DNA of 64,000 nucleotides from Edaphobacter aggregans DSM 19364 (GCF_000745965.1 NZ_KN050788.1:225456-289455), one strand, 5' to 3'; positions 26,501 to 35,020 are shown, numbered from the stretch's first letter. Numbers and translations are program-made. The notes: a model not told the origin generated them from the sequence alone.

Positions 26501-28829
26501 TGCCTCCGCCAGGCGCCGGCGTTGTGACCGTGATGTTTCCTGTACCAGGGAAGAGCAATTGCGAGGCAGGTACGGTCGCGCTTAGGGAACCAGAGTTCGT
26601 GTAAGTGGTTGGAAGCGCCTGCCCGTTGTAGGAAACGGTGGACGTCGAGGTGAAGCCCGTGCCGTAGATGGTGAGTTTCGTATCCGTGGCGATGGGACCG
26701 GCTGCCGTGGAGAGGGATGACAGAGTGGGAACCGGTGGGTCAGTAATATTGAAGGTGACAGCATTCGAGACCGGAGTGATTGCCGTGGGACAGCTTACGG
26801 TGATGCTTGCTGACCCCTTCGTGGTCAGCAACGAAGCTGGAACCGCCCCATAAAGGCTGTAGCCAGTGGTATAGGTACCAGTCGACGGGTTATAGATGGT
26901 GCCGTACGAATAGCTCGTGGTCAGAGCCGTGGTATTCCACTGAAGTGTGCAGCCAGTGCTGAACCCGGTTCCCATCGCCGACAAGGCAAGCGCAGGTGAT
27001 CCCGCAATTACCGAGGTCGGATTCAATGAGGTTATTACCGGCGTTGGAGTCGGGGTCGCTACTGTAAGAGTTGCGACTGGAGAGACGCTGTAGTTCGGTG
27101 CCGGATTGACCGCAGTGACATTGAGTCTTCCAGCCGTTACAACATCGGAAGGCGGCAGGACGAAGGTGACCTGATTCGCACTCACGTAGGTGGTTGCCCG
27201 CGCAGAACCGTTGATCTGGATGCCGGTGCCGGGCACCATTCCCACACCACTTACGTTGATGACCGTGCTGGTAGTTCTGCCCGCAGGCACAGTTGATGGC
27301 GACAGGGTAATGGCCCCGAGCGCCGAGTTGTTAATCGCGATAGATGCAGCACTGGACGTGCCGCCGCCAGGGGTTGGCGTGAATACATTGACGGAGAGAC
27401 TGCCTGCCGTGGCCTGGTCGGCAACGGTGAGAGACGAGAGCAGCTGCGTCGAGCTGATGTAGGTTGTTGGACGTGCTGTGCCGTTGATCTGCACTACAGT
27501 CGAGGGGACGAAATTCGCGCCCGTGATGGTAATTGGAGTCTCGGTCGCCGTACCGGTCATTACGAGGTTCGGCGTCACGGTGATCGAGCCCGGAGCGGGA
27601 TTATTCACAGGCAGCGAAGCCGGGGCCGTGCTGCCGCCGCCGGGACCTGGGTTTGTAGCAACGATAGCGAGAGCACCTGCCGTTGCGAGATCGGCTGAAG
27701 TCAGGGAAGCTATCAGCTGTGTGGCATTCACATAAGTCGTTGTGCGCGGTTGGCCGTTCACGTAGACCACGGTTGCTGGAACGAAGTTCGACCCGGTGAT
27801 GGTGATCTGAGCAGTGCCGGTTCCGGTGATGGCCGAAGCCGGAGTAAGAGTGATCGCACCCGGAACCGGGTTGTCAATCGCGATAGCAGATGATGCCGAG
27901 ACGCCTCCACCTGGTGCCGGATTGACCGCCGTGATGCCAAGTGAGCCCGCGCTTACCAGGTCGGCCGGTGTCAGCGCGACCTTCATCGCCGTTGCACTGA
28001 CAAATGTTGCCGGACGCGATGCACCGTTTACAAGCACTCCCGTGCCTGCAACAAAGCCGGTCCCGACAATGTCGACCGCCGTCGCAGCCGATCCGGCCTT
28101 CAGCGCATTCGGCGAGAGCGATGCGATGGCAGGCGCGGGGTTCGCAACAACAAGAGCGATGGTGCCGGAAGCTCCGCCGCCGGGCTGAGGGTTGACAGCA
28201 TTGAGAAGCAACGGCGCGGCGCTGAGGTAATCGTTTGCAGTAAGGCTTGCCGTAAGCTGCGTGGCGCTGACATAGGTGGTATTGCGCGGGCTGCCATTGA
28301 CCGCGAGGGTGATACCCGGGACGAAATTGTCGCCCGTGATGGTGATGGTTCCCGCAGGCGAACCGACGAGAACGCTCGACGGTGCAAGGGCGGCAACTGT
28401 GGGAACAGGGTTGTCCACTGCGACGTTATTGGTGGTATCGGCGGCGACTACCTGGGTGCCGTTGGCGACGGCAAGCTTGAGAATCGTGCCCGTTTGCAAC
28501 TGAGAGGCCGGAATCGTCGCGCGGAGCTCTGTGCTGCTGACGAACGTTGTCGGGACGGCTGCTCCCGAGAGCTGGATTACCGAGTTCGAGGTAAATCCTG
28601 CGCCGGTCACGACGATAGCAACGGCGGACGAACCGACCGGGATGTCCTTGGGAGAAACGGACGTAATCGCGAGCGGCATGGTTACGGGCGTAGTGCTGCC
28701 TCCTACGCCGGAGGACGATCCCGAAGCCGCCGGTCCAGTGCTGCATCCGGAGAGCAGGGTGCCAATAAGACAGAAAGATACTGCAAGGCGCACAAATCCC
28801 AGGGGTGGTCCGGAAGACAAATTAGTCAT
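23577..28829 (-). CDS. Giant IPT/TIG-repeat surface lipoprotein with two propeller segments
   Basis: 1,750 residues. The N-terminus has a lipoprotein signal (FVRLAVSFCLIGTLLSGC, lipobox LSGC), so it is probably anchored in a membrane. Eight IPT/TIG Ig-like repeats of about 90 residues run from about residue 50 to 790 (landmarks: NPxP start, ITGxNFVPxTVVxVNG, TTYVSATQL, NPxPGGG). A YVTN-like propeller region follows (about 790-1140: MDPATGALGTPIPVGSEPNKLALTPDGRYLWVG), then a DUF11-like module (about 1145-1250, VTNNGPSTATDVALA). A ninth IPT repeat, a second propeller segment (about 1350-1640) and a tenth IPT repeat end the protein. The IPT-propeller unit is internally duplicated. Likely roles are adhesion or surface binding; the ligand is unknown. 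It is transcribed alone. Confidence 0.8.
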   Translation of the reverse strand: MTNLSSGPPLGFVRLAVSFCLIGTLLSGCSTGPAASGSSSGVGGSTTPVTMPLAITSVSPKDIPVGSSAVAIVVTGAGFTSNSVIQLSGAAVPTTFVSSTELRATIPASQLQTGTILKLAVANGTQVVAADTTNNVAVDNPVPTVAALAPSSVLVGSPAGTITITGDNFVPGITLAVNGSPRNTTYVSATQLTASLTANDYLSAAPLLLNAVNPQPGGGASGTIALVVANPAPAIASLSPNALKAGSAATAVDIVGTGFVAGTGVLVNGASRPATFVSATAMKVALTPADLVSAGSLGITAVNPAPGGGVSASSAIAIDNPVPGAITLTPASAITGTGTAQITITGSNFVPATVVYVNGQPRTTTYVNATQLIASLTSADLATAGALAIVATNPGPGGGSTAPASLPVNNPAPGSITVTPNLVMTGTATETPITITGANFVPSTVVQINGTARPTTYISSTQLLSSLTVADQATAGSLSVNVFTPTPGGGTSSAASIAINNSALGAITLSPSTVPAGRTTSTVINVSGVGMVPGTGIQINGSARATTYVSANQVTFVLPPSDVVTAGRLNVTAVNPAPNYSVSPVATLTVATPTPTPVITSLNPTSVIAGSPALALSAMGTGFSTGCTLQWNTTALTTSYSYGTIYNPSTGTYTTGYSLYGAVPASLLTTKGSASITVSCPTAITPVSNAVTFNITDPPVPTLSSLSTAAGPIATDTKLTIYGTGFTSTSTVSYNGQALPTTYTNSGSLSATVPASQLLFPGTGNITVTTPAPGGGTSNALVFTAYVPIVSNSMVYNPVNGLLYLSIPASVGAPYGNSIVSMDPATGALGTPIPVGSEPNKLALTPDGRYLWVGLDGASGVRKVDLTTGIAGLQFALNVTNNNNGPQVALNLIALPGATDSVVVLQGTSGYYATALGIYDSGVVRGALTTQNYYSQYALQVDASRTEIYVGGSGLYTYTYSASGLTAKVTNTNSNISLAGSSFDEMQLVGGKLYGDYGKVYDAEAGTLLGTMYQTGTTIAQGPTLADTALNKVFILDNSSCCSGYSQIQIFNPDDFTATGATIPISVPYSIYNSTNQTYIYFNPNRLVRWGSSGLALHTNAGIFTLQSNKVKDLSSTVADLGVTATASPDTITGATSTYTVMVTNNGPSTATDVALAIQVPSTGILVSASTTSGACATSTSGCNLGRVSSGSTVTVTITILQTSAGTATLNARVSSSSTDSNNTNDSGSASLSVTGSDYNLSPTLSSVAPNAIRSGSVDTTIMVTGTSFVPGSTVMLGTTTLNTTYTSSTQLSATVPAAQLTGMGWASLSVASPSPGGGTSNSVPLTIYSVLSLGVNHIVYDPYSRKLMASVSTGSSTTAGSSLVAISPETAAVGTPLPLTNIPTKLALSDSGQTLYVANSTASSVVRYDMLTGTTDTIAIPTSGTPYYTPYALELTVQPGSENTLALSLGNYYYGSGIYDYSTSTKTMTQRSSYLNYNSYPCMRFLDASTLFVTGDSNYLTFFGVNANGFTSTTGTTTPLARFNCFKIVGGKAFASGGGVAALSSGGGVTQLGSFTLPSQYTYSGGMPVAAPDTSLGRVFFPGNTASTSYGYTDGLLSYDSGNYLRTGSISLNIPTIEGSTNFSMQDLVRWGADGLAAVTSTGHIYLVRGPFVAPQLLNTNTTAAVLTGSSASTIAHGAGNMLLTLTGSNFVPGIAVNWNGDYRTTTIVDATHLTVAIPASDLATAGTASLTAVNPGASASSALTITIQ

Positions 28830-29386
28830 AGAGAACGCAGACTATCGGAACACTGGTTGGCGGGCAAGAAAAAAAATCGTTCAAGGCTTGAATCCGGCCA
28901 GCAACATTCCCAACGCGCCAGATAGACCATGGGGGGACCATAGAAGCCGTATCATAAAGTCGCCGAAGACGGGTTGTTCCGAGATATCGCTGGCGTGATC
29001 GGGCATCGTCTGAAGTCGTCAGTAAGACCCCAGACGAAACAACCAACCATTTCGGCCGGTACGCGCATTTTTCGCAGCAATCGACACCCTGGCCTCAAGC
29101 GAGTGGACAACCAGGTTATCCCCGGTTACCATGCCATCCTGCGGGCTCCGAAACCTTAGGCTCTTACGGGAAGGCATTTAGGCCTTAACATGGTTGGGCG
29201 GAAAAGCTAGGTGCGAACAACAACGCGTGGATCCGACCTGGATTTCGCTCATGGGGAAGATGTGAGTGGGTCCCTTGCAGACATCTCCCCAGACATAGCT
29301 CACGCATGCAAGGCGATTGGCCTCCTTCCTGGGAAAGCCGCGGGTCCGGTCAGATGATGACGGCTCTAGCCCGCAAAAGGAGGAGC
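28830..29386. other. Intergenic region between divergent surface-protein genes
   Basis: This 557-bp stretch separates the IPT/TIG lipoprotein (minus) from the DUF3011-porin (plus). Short frames here have no recognisable protein character. It must hold both promoters, but no convincing -35/-10 pair or palindrome stood out. The only firm signal is the ribosome-binding site AAGGAGGAG at 29377-29385. Confidence 0.4.
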
Positions 29387-30835
29387 ATGAAACGAATAAG
29401 CTGCTTTGTGTCTGCAGCCGTGGCTCTGGGCTGGGCTGCAGTTCTAAACGCTCAACAGAGCTTTGTGGAGGCGTCGGTTTCGTCCGTCGTAAGCTGCGTC
29501 TCCAAAGGCAAAGAGCGACAACGATGCTCCGCCGACACGCGTGCGGGCATCGTAATGTTGCGACCAACCGGTGAGGCGGCCTGCCTCCTGGGCAGAAACT
29601 GGGGCTACGACGATCAGGGAGTTTGGGTGTCGGAAGGTTGCGGAGGCGACTTCGCGACTGGAAGTACTTCCCGCGCCGCTGCACCGGCGCCCACCGCTGC
29701 GGCCTTGGTTCAGTCCGAAGACGAAAAAACCCAGATGGACACCACCACAACGGGGATCAATCCTACGCAGAAATACACCGGTGGCTTCCAGCCCTATGGG
29801 AGTCTTCGCACTATCATCTCCGTTCCAGCCAACGGAGAAGCGGAAGTACAAGACGACGCCACCCGCGTCGGCATTAATTTCACAACGTTTGGACCAATTA
29901 GGGTAATTGGCATCACGGAATGGGGGGTGAACCTTGTTCAGAGCGCAACCTCGCTCAACGCCGGCGCAACCACGGCGTCCGGCTTCGGCGTGGTGCAGAC
30001 AACGACTCAACCCGTCTTCGGTGCTCGCCTTGGTTCTATTGGCGTCGATTTCGGCAAATATGGGCGTCTCTCTTATGGCAAGCAGCTTTCCACCCACTAC
30101 GACATAACGAGCTACACGACGGATCGCTTCAACGTCTTCGGCGGCGTGTCCACCGCCACCTATGTTGCCGGCACTGACGGCGGTCAATCAGGTACCGGCC
30201 GTGCCGATCAGACGGTTCTTTACCATCTCAACTTCGCCAAGAACTTCGACTTCGGAGCGCAGGGGCAGTTGCGCACCGCAGACACGCCGCAGGCCTTCAA
30301 CGGCTTCGGCTTCTCTTTGCAAGCGAAAGTGCTTCCGGGATTACAGATCGGTGGCGCCTACAACAAGACCTATTTCGACAATTTTCTTACAACTACGGTG
30401 CTCCATGGCGGCACGGATTACTGGGCCTTTGGAGGCAAAGGCACTTGGCGCAACCTTGAATGGGGAGCAGACTGGGTCCGGCAGAGCAACGGCGACCTGG
30501 CATTCATTCCCGACCCCGCAGGCGGACCGTCCCCAATAGCCGTCGGATTTTCCGCGAACGGAGTCGAGGTGTATTCCAGGTTAAAGTTCGGGAAGTTTTC
30601 AGCGGTACTTGGCTTTGAGGACTACATTCCCTTCGACCTGAGCCCCCTCATCGACCCAGACTTCAAGACCAGATATGCAGTCGTCGGCGGCGAATGGCAC
30701 ATCTCGCCATCTGGCTACGCGTTTATTGAATCAAGGCTGGGAGACTCCACCGACGCCCAAGGAAAGGGAGGTTACAACGCAGCAACCCTCGGGTTCCGCT
30801 ACGACTTCACCTGGAAGACGCTGCATCTGCCGTAG
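29387..30835 (+). CDS. DUF3011-porin fusion, outer-membrane protein
   Basis: 482 residues. ATG 29387 has a near-ideal AAGGAGGAG just upstream and gives a signal peptide (FVSAAVALGWAAVLNAQ). Residues about 25-85 form a DUF3011-like Cys-containing module (VSCVSKGKERQRCSADTRAGIVMLR, GEAACLLGRNWGYDDQGVWVSEGCGGDF). An Ala/Thr-rich linker leads to a porin-type barrel (YTGGFQPYGSLRTIISV, RVGINFTTFGPIRV, GARLGSIGVDFGKYGRLSYGKQ) that ends in alternating strands with a terminal YDFTWKTLHLP. The barrel resembles general Gram-negative porins. The four Cys of the N-terminal module probably form disulfides in the periplasm, perhaps contacting cell-wall material. DUF3011 is usually a stand-alone domain. Confidence 0.75.
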   Translation: MKRISCFVSAAVALGWAAVLNAQQSFVEASVSSVVSCVSKGKERQRCSADTRAGIVMLRPTGEAACLLGRNWGYDDQGVWVSEGCGGDFATGSTSRAAAPAPTAAALVQSEDEKTQMDTTTTGINPTQKYTGGFQPYGSLRTIISVPANGEAEVQDDATRVGINFTTFGPIRVIGITEWGVNLVQSATSLNAGATTASGFGVVQTTTQPVFGARLGSIGVDFGKYGRLSYGKQLSTHYDITSYTTDRFNVFGGVSTATYVAGTDGGQSGTGRADQTVLYHLNFAKNFDFGAQGQLRTADTPQAFNGFGFSLQAKVLPGLQIGGAYNKTYFDNFLTTTVLHGGTDYWAFGGKGTWRNLEWGADWVRQSNGDLAFIPDPAGGPSPIAVGFSANGVEVYSRLKFGKFSAVLGFEDYIPFDLSPLIDPDFKTRYAVVGGEWHISPSGYAFIESRLGDSTDAQGKGGYNAATLGFRYDFTWKTLHLP

Positions 30836-31460
30836 AGCTATCGAAGATGGTCGGGGCGGAGGGGATTCGAAGACTACCCCCCGTGATCCGCCATGTTTCT
30901 AAATTCGCAGTTACTTCCGCTTTAACTCTCTGAAGCTAGGCGGTTTCCCTGAAGTCTCTGGTTTCCTTATTGTCTATAGATTCTTCCTTGGAGAACCAAT
31001 TTCCACGAAAACGGTATCCACGGTATCCATTATTTTTGGGTGGGAGGGCTTCATAACCTCCCCCTTCTCTCGAGCGAATTAATAATTGCCGGGTTACGGG
31101 TCGAACTGCTTCGCGCGGTGCTTAGTGCTTTCGCGAACATCCCAGACGCAGAAAGGGATTTCGAAGGCCGTGCGACTGCCGTGATCCGGATCCTCGACGA
31201 ACCACAAATCGCAGATCTTGCCAGGATTCGTTCCGATCTCGAAGGCCCTTTCGCCTGCGGGCACCCTTCTCCAAGAGTGAGGCACACGCCTTTTCTCGTT
31301 TAACGGCCTATCCGTTACAGTCAGCGCTGTATCTCGCATACGATGCCCGAGACAGATGAACGATCGCGATCCGGAAAAGCATCTTCCACTATCTTGTCCA
31401 TCGGTCAGGCAAGGGTTTCTGCACCCTCGCATACGCAATTCATTGGAATGAGCAGAATAG
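30836..31460. other. Intergenic region without a recognised gene
   Basis: 625 bp between the porin and the arsenic cluster. A plus frame at 31040-31303 and a minus frame at 31094-31438 overlap; neither has a good ribosome-binding site and neither matches a family I know. CGGTATCCA is repeated in tandem near 31010-31030. The base composition of 30900-31030 is AT-richer than the flanks. Confidence 0.4.
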
Positions 31461-31877
31461 CTATGCCGGTACTACGTTCCTGCTCAACTGTTCCTGCTCC
31501 AGTAATTGCATAACCCGTCGCTTGATTTGGTCGCGGGTCTGCCGCACCGACTCGATCCCTTGTCCTTTTGGATCTGGCAGCGGCCAGTCGTCACGTCGCA
31601 GGCCGGGAATATAAGGGCATTCATCCCCGCAGCCCATTGTGACCATCATCTCGGCATTCTTTGCCAACTCTGCCGTCAGCTTCTGCGGCTTTGCGTCGCT
31701 GAGGTCGATTCCAACCTCGCGCATTGCGTCCACAACCACCGGATGAACATGCTCGGCAGGTTGGGTACCGGCAGAGATGCCGCGCGCCAATTCAGGATCA
31801 GCAAGCTGGTTGAAGAACGCAGCTGACATCTGGGAACGGCCTGCATTGTGAACGCAGGCAAAAATGAAAGTGCGCAT
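31461..31877 (-). CDS. arsC: LMW-PTP-type arsenate reductase (CxHNAGRS class)
   Basis: 138-residue cytoplasmic enzyme that reduces arsenate to arsenite. The phosphatase loop CVHNAGRS (Cys at residue 8, Arg seven positions later) follows the first strand RTFIFA. A second Cys pair lies in TMGCGDECPYIPG near residue 82. The Asp-containing loop WPLPDPKGQ carries the general acid. This version resembles the actinobacterial/mycothiol-linked ArsC group more than the Staphylococcus type. The reductant here (thioredoxin or another thiol) is not clear. It is the last gene of the minus-strand arsM-arsC-arsC run. Both arsC genes probably depend on the promoter upstream of arsM. Confidence 0.85.
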   Translation of the reverse strand: MRTFIFACVHNAGRSQMSAAFFNQLADPELARGISAGTQPAEHVHPVVVDAMREVGIDLSDAKPQKLTAELAKNAEMMVTMGCGDECPYIPGLRRDDWPLPDPKGQGIESVRQTRDQIKRRVMQLLEQEQLSRNVVPA

Positions 31878-31918
31878 CTCTGGTCAAGCTCCTTCTGTTA
31901 AGCGGGTCTATTGATGTC

Positions 31919-32398
31919 CTATCTTGTCGATTCCTTCTGTAACGCAAGCTGGTCAAGCGTCGAGAGAGGCAAAGACAGGAATAGACTGATTCTTGGATCG
32001 AGGATGGAGAAAGTGTCACGAAATGCGCAGTCAATCTCTTGCGGCGTGCCTACAGCCGCAGCTGGATCGGGTACTCCCCAGTGGGCTGTCAGAGGCTGCC
32101 CAGGCCAAACTGAGCAGATTTCCTTGGCCGCGTTATCGCAGACAGTAAGGACGAAATGGGGCTGGGGTGCATCAGGTTTGGTAAATTCATCCCACGATTT
32201 GCTGTAGAGCCCTGTGGTGCTGAGTCCGGCAGCCTCGATCTGTTTGAGGGCCTCGGGGCGAACAAGCCCCGCGGGATGGCTGCCCGCGCTGTATGCCGTG
32301 AAGTTGGGTCGCCCCTTACGGTTCATGATCGCTTCGGCCATGATGGAACGGGCCGAATTTCCCGTGCAAAGAAACATGACGTTGTAGTGTGCTGGCAT
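31919..32398 (-). CDS. arsC: Thioredoxin-type arsenate reductase
   Basis: 159 residues, LMW-PTP fold. The active-site loop is CTGNSARS (Cys near residue 11). The redox pair CDNAAKEIC (C-x7-C) near residue 86 matches the Cys82/Cys89 arrangement of thioredoxin-coupled ArsC, and WGVPDPA contains the acid Asp. The C-terminus is extended by about 20 residues relative to the shortest family members. It lies between arsM and a second, different arsC, so the cluster holds two non-identical reductases, possibly fed by different thiol systems. Confidence 0.9.
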   Translation of the reverse strand: MPAHYNVMFLCTGNSARSIMAEAIMNRKGRPNFTAYSAGSHPAGLVRPEALKQIEAAGLSTTGLYSKSWDEFTKPDAPQPHFVLTVCDNAAKEICSVWPGQPLTAHWGVPDPAAAVGTPQEIDCAFRDTFSILDPRISLFLSLPLSTLDQLALQKESTR

Positions 32399-32462
32399 TG
32401 TTCAATTTCCTTCGGGTCCACGAATTGAGTTTGCAGCTCTACCTCGATATGCAAAGCGAGTC

Positions 32463-33404
32463 TCACACCGCCACTGTGCCGGTGCAGCAGGTCGGGCCAC
32501 AGCAGGCTTTTTGATCCCTTTGCGCTGGTTTTACCGCGTACACTTTGACGCTGGCAGCTGCCGCATTCACGTCATATTCAGAAAGGAGCTTCGTCAAATC
32601 CTCGTGAAGACTGGCGGGTGTAGGCGCGTTAGTGGTGGAGCAACAGGCATCTCCAAGCACAGTCAAGCCATTGCCCGGATCCATCGCTGGGGAGCAACAT
32701 CCGGCCTGATTTTCGACCTTGGCATAGGCGTTTAGATCGGCCCCGCTGTTCACAATCTCGACGTGTTCAAAGCCGGCGGCGAGCAGCCCTTCGCGGTAAT
32801 CATCTATCTTGATTGCTCCGCCGATGCAACCGACATACGCCGCCATGCTCTGTGCCACGGCAGGCGGCAATTCAGCCTTGAGTGCAATGTCGCTGACCGC
32901 TAGTCTTCCACCTGGTTTCAGAATCCGTGCAATCTCACGGAAGACGGCGGGCTTGTCGGGAGCGAGGTTGATGACGCAATTGCTTATGACACAATCGACC
33001 GATCCATCCGCGAGGGGAAGGTGGTCGATGGTCCCAAGATAAAACTCCACATTCTGGTAACCCCCGTTTTGGGCGTTTGTTCGAGCACGCTCGATCATCT
33101 CTGGCGTCATATCGACACCGATCGCCTTCCCGGAAGGCCCAACCAGAGGAGACGCCAGAAATACATCCATCCCGCCGCCTGATCCCAGATCGACGACCAC
33201 TTCGCCTGGACGTATGGATGCAATGGCCGTCGGATTTCCACACGAAAGCCCCATATTAGCTTCAGCAGGAATCGAAGTCAGCTCCGCCGCACTGTATCCA
33301 AAGGCTTCAGCGACCGCCTTTACGCCAGCGTCTTTGCTGGAGAGCGTGCTCTCCGCAACCGCTCCATACTTGGACCGCACCGATTCGAGCAACCGTTCTG
33401 TCAT
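32463..33404 (-). CDS. arsM: Arsenite S-adenosylmethionine methyltransferase
   Basis: 313 residues. The SAM site VVDLGSGGGMDVFLAS (about residues 70-85) and the ArsM cysteines are present: GLSCGNP near 54, ISNCVINLAPDK near 143 and YVGCIGGAI near 190. It methylates As(III) to methyl- and dimethylarsenicals. The C-terminus carries further Cys clusters (AGCCSPA, GDACCST, KACCGPTCC), which could bind arsenite and are more extensive than the minimal enzyme needs. A sigma-70-type promoter lies just upstream, divergent from arsR. Confidence 0.93.
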   Translation of the reverse strand: MTERLLESVRSKYGAVAESTLSSKDAGVKAVAEAFGYSAAELTSIPAEANMGLSCGNPTAIASIRPGEVVVDLGSGGGMDVFLASPLVGPSGKAIGVDMTPEMIERARTNAQNGGYQNVEFYLGTIDHLPLADGSVDCVISNCVINLAPDKPAVFREIARILKPGGRLAVSDIALKAELPPAVAQSMAAYVGCIGGAIKIDDYREGLLAAGFEHVEIVNSGADLNAYAKVENQAGCCSPAMDPGNGLTVLGDACCSTTNAPTPASLHEDLTKLLSEYDVNAAAASVKVYAVKPAQRDQKACCGPTCCTGTVAV

Positions 33405-33433
33405 AGAGAACCTCCGATATATCTGCCAAACAG

Positions 33434-33475
33434 AATATATTTCGGGCTGGACACATATGTCAATACGAATATAAT
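33434..33475. promoter_or_regulatory. Divergent arsM/arsR promoters with shared operator
   Basis: Minus strand: TTGACA (33458-33463), 18-bp spacer, TATATT (33434-33439), reading toward arsM. Plus strand: TGGACA (33448-33453), 16-bp spacer, TATAAT (33470-33475), reading toward arsR. The inverted repeat GACA-CATA-TGTC (33450-33461) overlaps both -35 boxes and is a good candidate ArsR operator. The arsR -10 ends 6 bp before its ATG, so that message would be leaderless or nearly so. Confidence 0.65.
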
Positions 33476-33481
33476 CGTTTC

Positions 33482-33901
33482 ATGGCAGCGAGACAGAAGG
33501 CATTTGATATGGAGCGGTTCTTTCAGGCGCTTGGAGACAATACCCGGCTGCGGCTCCTGAACCTGATGGGAGACCGGGAAATCTGCGTCTGCTACTTCGT
33601 AGAGATCTTGGATCAGCCCCAGCCTAAGATTTCTCGCCACTTGGCATATCTGCGGAACGCCAAGATCGTGACCCCCCGGCGCGACGGCAAGTGGATGCAC
33701 TACCGCATCGTTATGCCACCCAATGAGGGTGCAGCGAAGGTTCTGCGGGAAACGCTGCAATGGTTCAAAGAAGAGAAAGCCATGCAGGCAGATCGGGCTA
33801 AGCTCACCAAGGTGTGCTGCACACCAGAGAAGTTCGTGACTTTGCAGGGAGCGCCCTTACCAGTGCCAATTGAATCATCCACGGTTTTCGCTTCGAGGTG
33901 A
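33482..33901 (+). CDS. arsR: ArsR-family arsenic-responsive repressor
   Basis: 139 residues with a winged helix-turn-helix (FFQALGDNTRLRLLNLMG ... QPKISRHLAYLRNAKIVTPRRDGKWMHYRI). The inducer-binding motif of classical ArsR (ELCVCDL) appears as EICVCYF near residue 35. A further CC pair lies near residue 112 (KVCCTPEKF). Arsenite binding would release it from the arsM/arsR operator. It starts 77 bp from arsM on the opposite strand and is followed after 3 bp by acr3. No Shine-Dalgarno precedes the ATG, in agreement with a leaderless message. Confidence 0.9.
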   Translation: MAARQKAFDMERFFQALGDNTRLRLLNLMGDREICVCYFVEILDQPQPKISRHLAYLRNAKIVTPRRDGKWMHYRIVMPPNEGAAKVLRETLQWFKEEKAMQADRAKLTKVCCTPEKFVTLQGAPLPVPIESSTVFASR

Positions 33902-33904
33902 AAT

Positions 33905-35020
33905 ATGTCCAGCATTCCTTACACTCAAGGCCAGGTGTGCGCACCGATGCCTCGCAAAAAGCTGTCCTTTCTTGACCGCTTTCTCACTGTATGGATTTTT
34001 CTCGCAATGGCGATCGGTGTTGGCCTCGGGCATTTCATTTCCGGTTCGGCAGCCCTTGTGAACAGCTTCCAATCGGGCACAACCAATATTCCCATCGCTA
34101 TCGGCCTCATCATCATGATGTATCCGCCGCTGGCGAAGGTCCGCTATGAAAAGCTGGGCGAGGTCTTCCGCAATCGCCGCGTGCTCGGACTCTCTCTGCT
34201 CCAAAACTGGTTGATCGGCCCGGCATTGATGTTTCTGCTTGCCATCACCCTCCTGCGTGGGTACCCCGCCTATATGCGTGGCTTGATTCTCATCGGAATT
34301 GCGCGCTGCATTGCGATGGTTCTGGTTTGGAACGAGCTTGCGGAAGGAGATACGGACTATGTCGCCGGTTTGGTGGCATTGAATAGTGTGTTTCAAGTGG
34401 TCTTCTACAGCCTGTATGCCTGGATTTTTATAACAATTCTTCCAACATGGTTCGGGCTGAAGGGCTCAGTGGTAAACATCGGCATCGGACCCATTGCCAA
34501 GAGTGTCTTCATCTATTTGGGCATACCGTTTCTCGCCGGAATGCTGACTCGATTTATATTTCTTCGAGTCAAGGGCGAAGAGTGGTACAGGACCCAGTTC
34601 ATTCCGCGCATTAGTCCTCTGACGCTGGTGGCGCTTCTCTTCACTATTGTCGTGATGTTCAGTCTCAAGGGTGATTTGATTGTGAAACTGCCATTAGATG
34701 TACTCCGGATCGCAATACCCCTCGTGGTCTATTTCCTTGTCATGTTCCTGGTCAGCTTTTGGATGGGGCGGAAGCTGGGCGCCAATTACGCGCAGACGAC
34801 CACTCTTTCCTTTACCGCGGCGGGCAACAACTTCGAACTGGCGATTGCAGTCTCGATAGCGGTCTTTGGACTGAACTCAGGCGAGGCGTTTGTTGGCGTG
34901 ATCGGCCCGCTGATCGAAGTTCCCGCGCTGATCGGCCTGGTGAATGTCGCGTTCTGGTTGCGGAAACGCTATTTCGCTGAAGTCACCCATTTAAGGGACA
35001 AAGCTGCAATCAGCGCATGA
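33905..35020 (+). CDS. acr3: Acr3-family arsenite efflux permease
   Basis: 371 residues, ten predicted membrane helices. Landmarks of Acr3 are present: the conserved cysteine in GIARCIAMVLVWNELA (helix 4) and FTAAGNNFELAIAVSIAVFG (helix 9), followed by GPLIEVPALIGLV. It exports arsenite using the membrane potential. It is translated with arsR (3-bp gap), so pump expression follows repressor expression. No ArsA ATPase is encoded nearby. Confidence 0.94.
   Translation: MSSIPYTQGQVCAPMPRKKLSFLDRFLTVWIFLAMAIGVGLGHFISGSAALVNSFQSGTTNIPIAIGLIIMMYPPLAKVRYEKLGEVFRNRRVLGLSLLQNWLIGPALMFLLAITLLRGYPAYMRGLILIGIARCIAMVLVWNELAEGDTDYVAGLVALNSVFQVVFYSLYAWIFITILPTWFGLKGSVVNIGIGPIAKSVFIYLGIPFLAGMLTRFIFLRVKGEEWYRTQFIPRISPLTLVALLFTIVVMFSLKGDLIVKLPLDVLRIAIPLVVYFLVMFLVSFWMGRKLGANYAQTTTLSFTAAGNNFELAIAVSIAVFGLNSGEAFVGVIGPLIEVPALIGLVNVAFWLRKRYFAEVTHLRDKAAISA

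Noticed and set aside
29444..30187. Antisense frame (247 codons) opposite the DUF3011-porin
   Set aside because: No RBS, no recognisable domain; the plus frame has a signal peptide, strong RBS and barrel strands.
31040..31438. Overlapping small frames on both strands before the arsenic cluster
   Set aside because: Neither frame has supporting signals and they exclude one another; left as unassigned.
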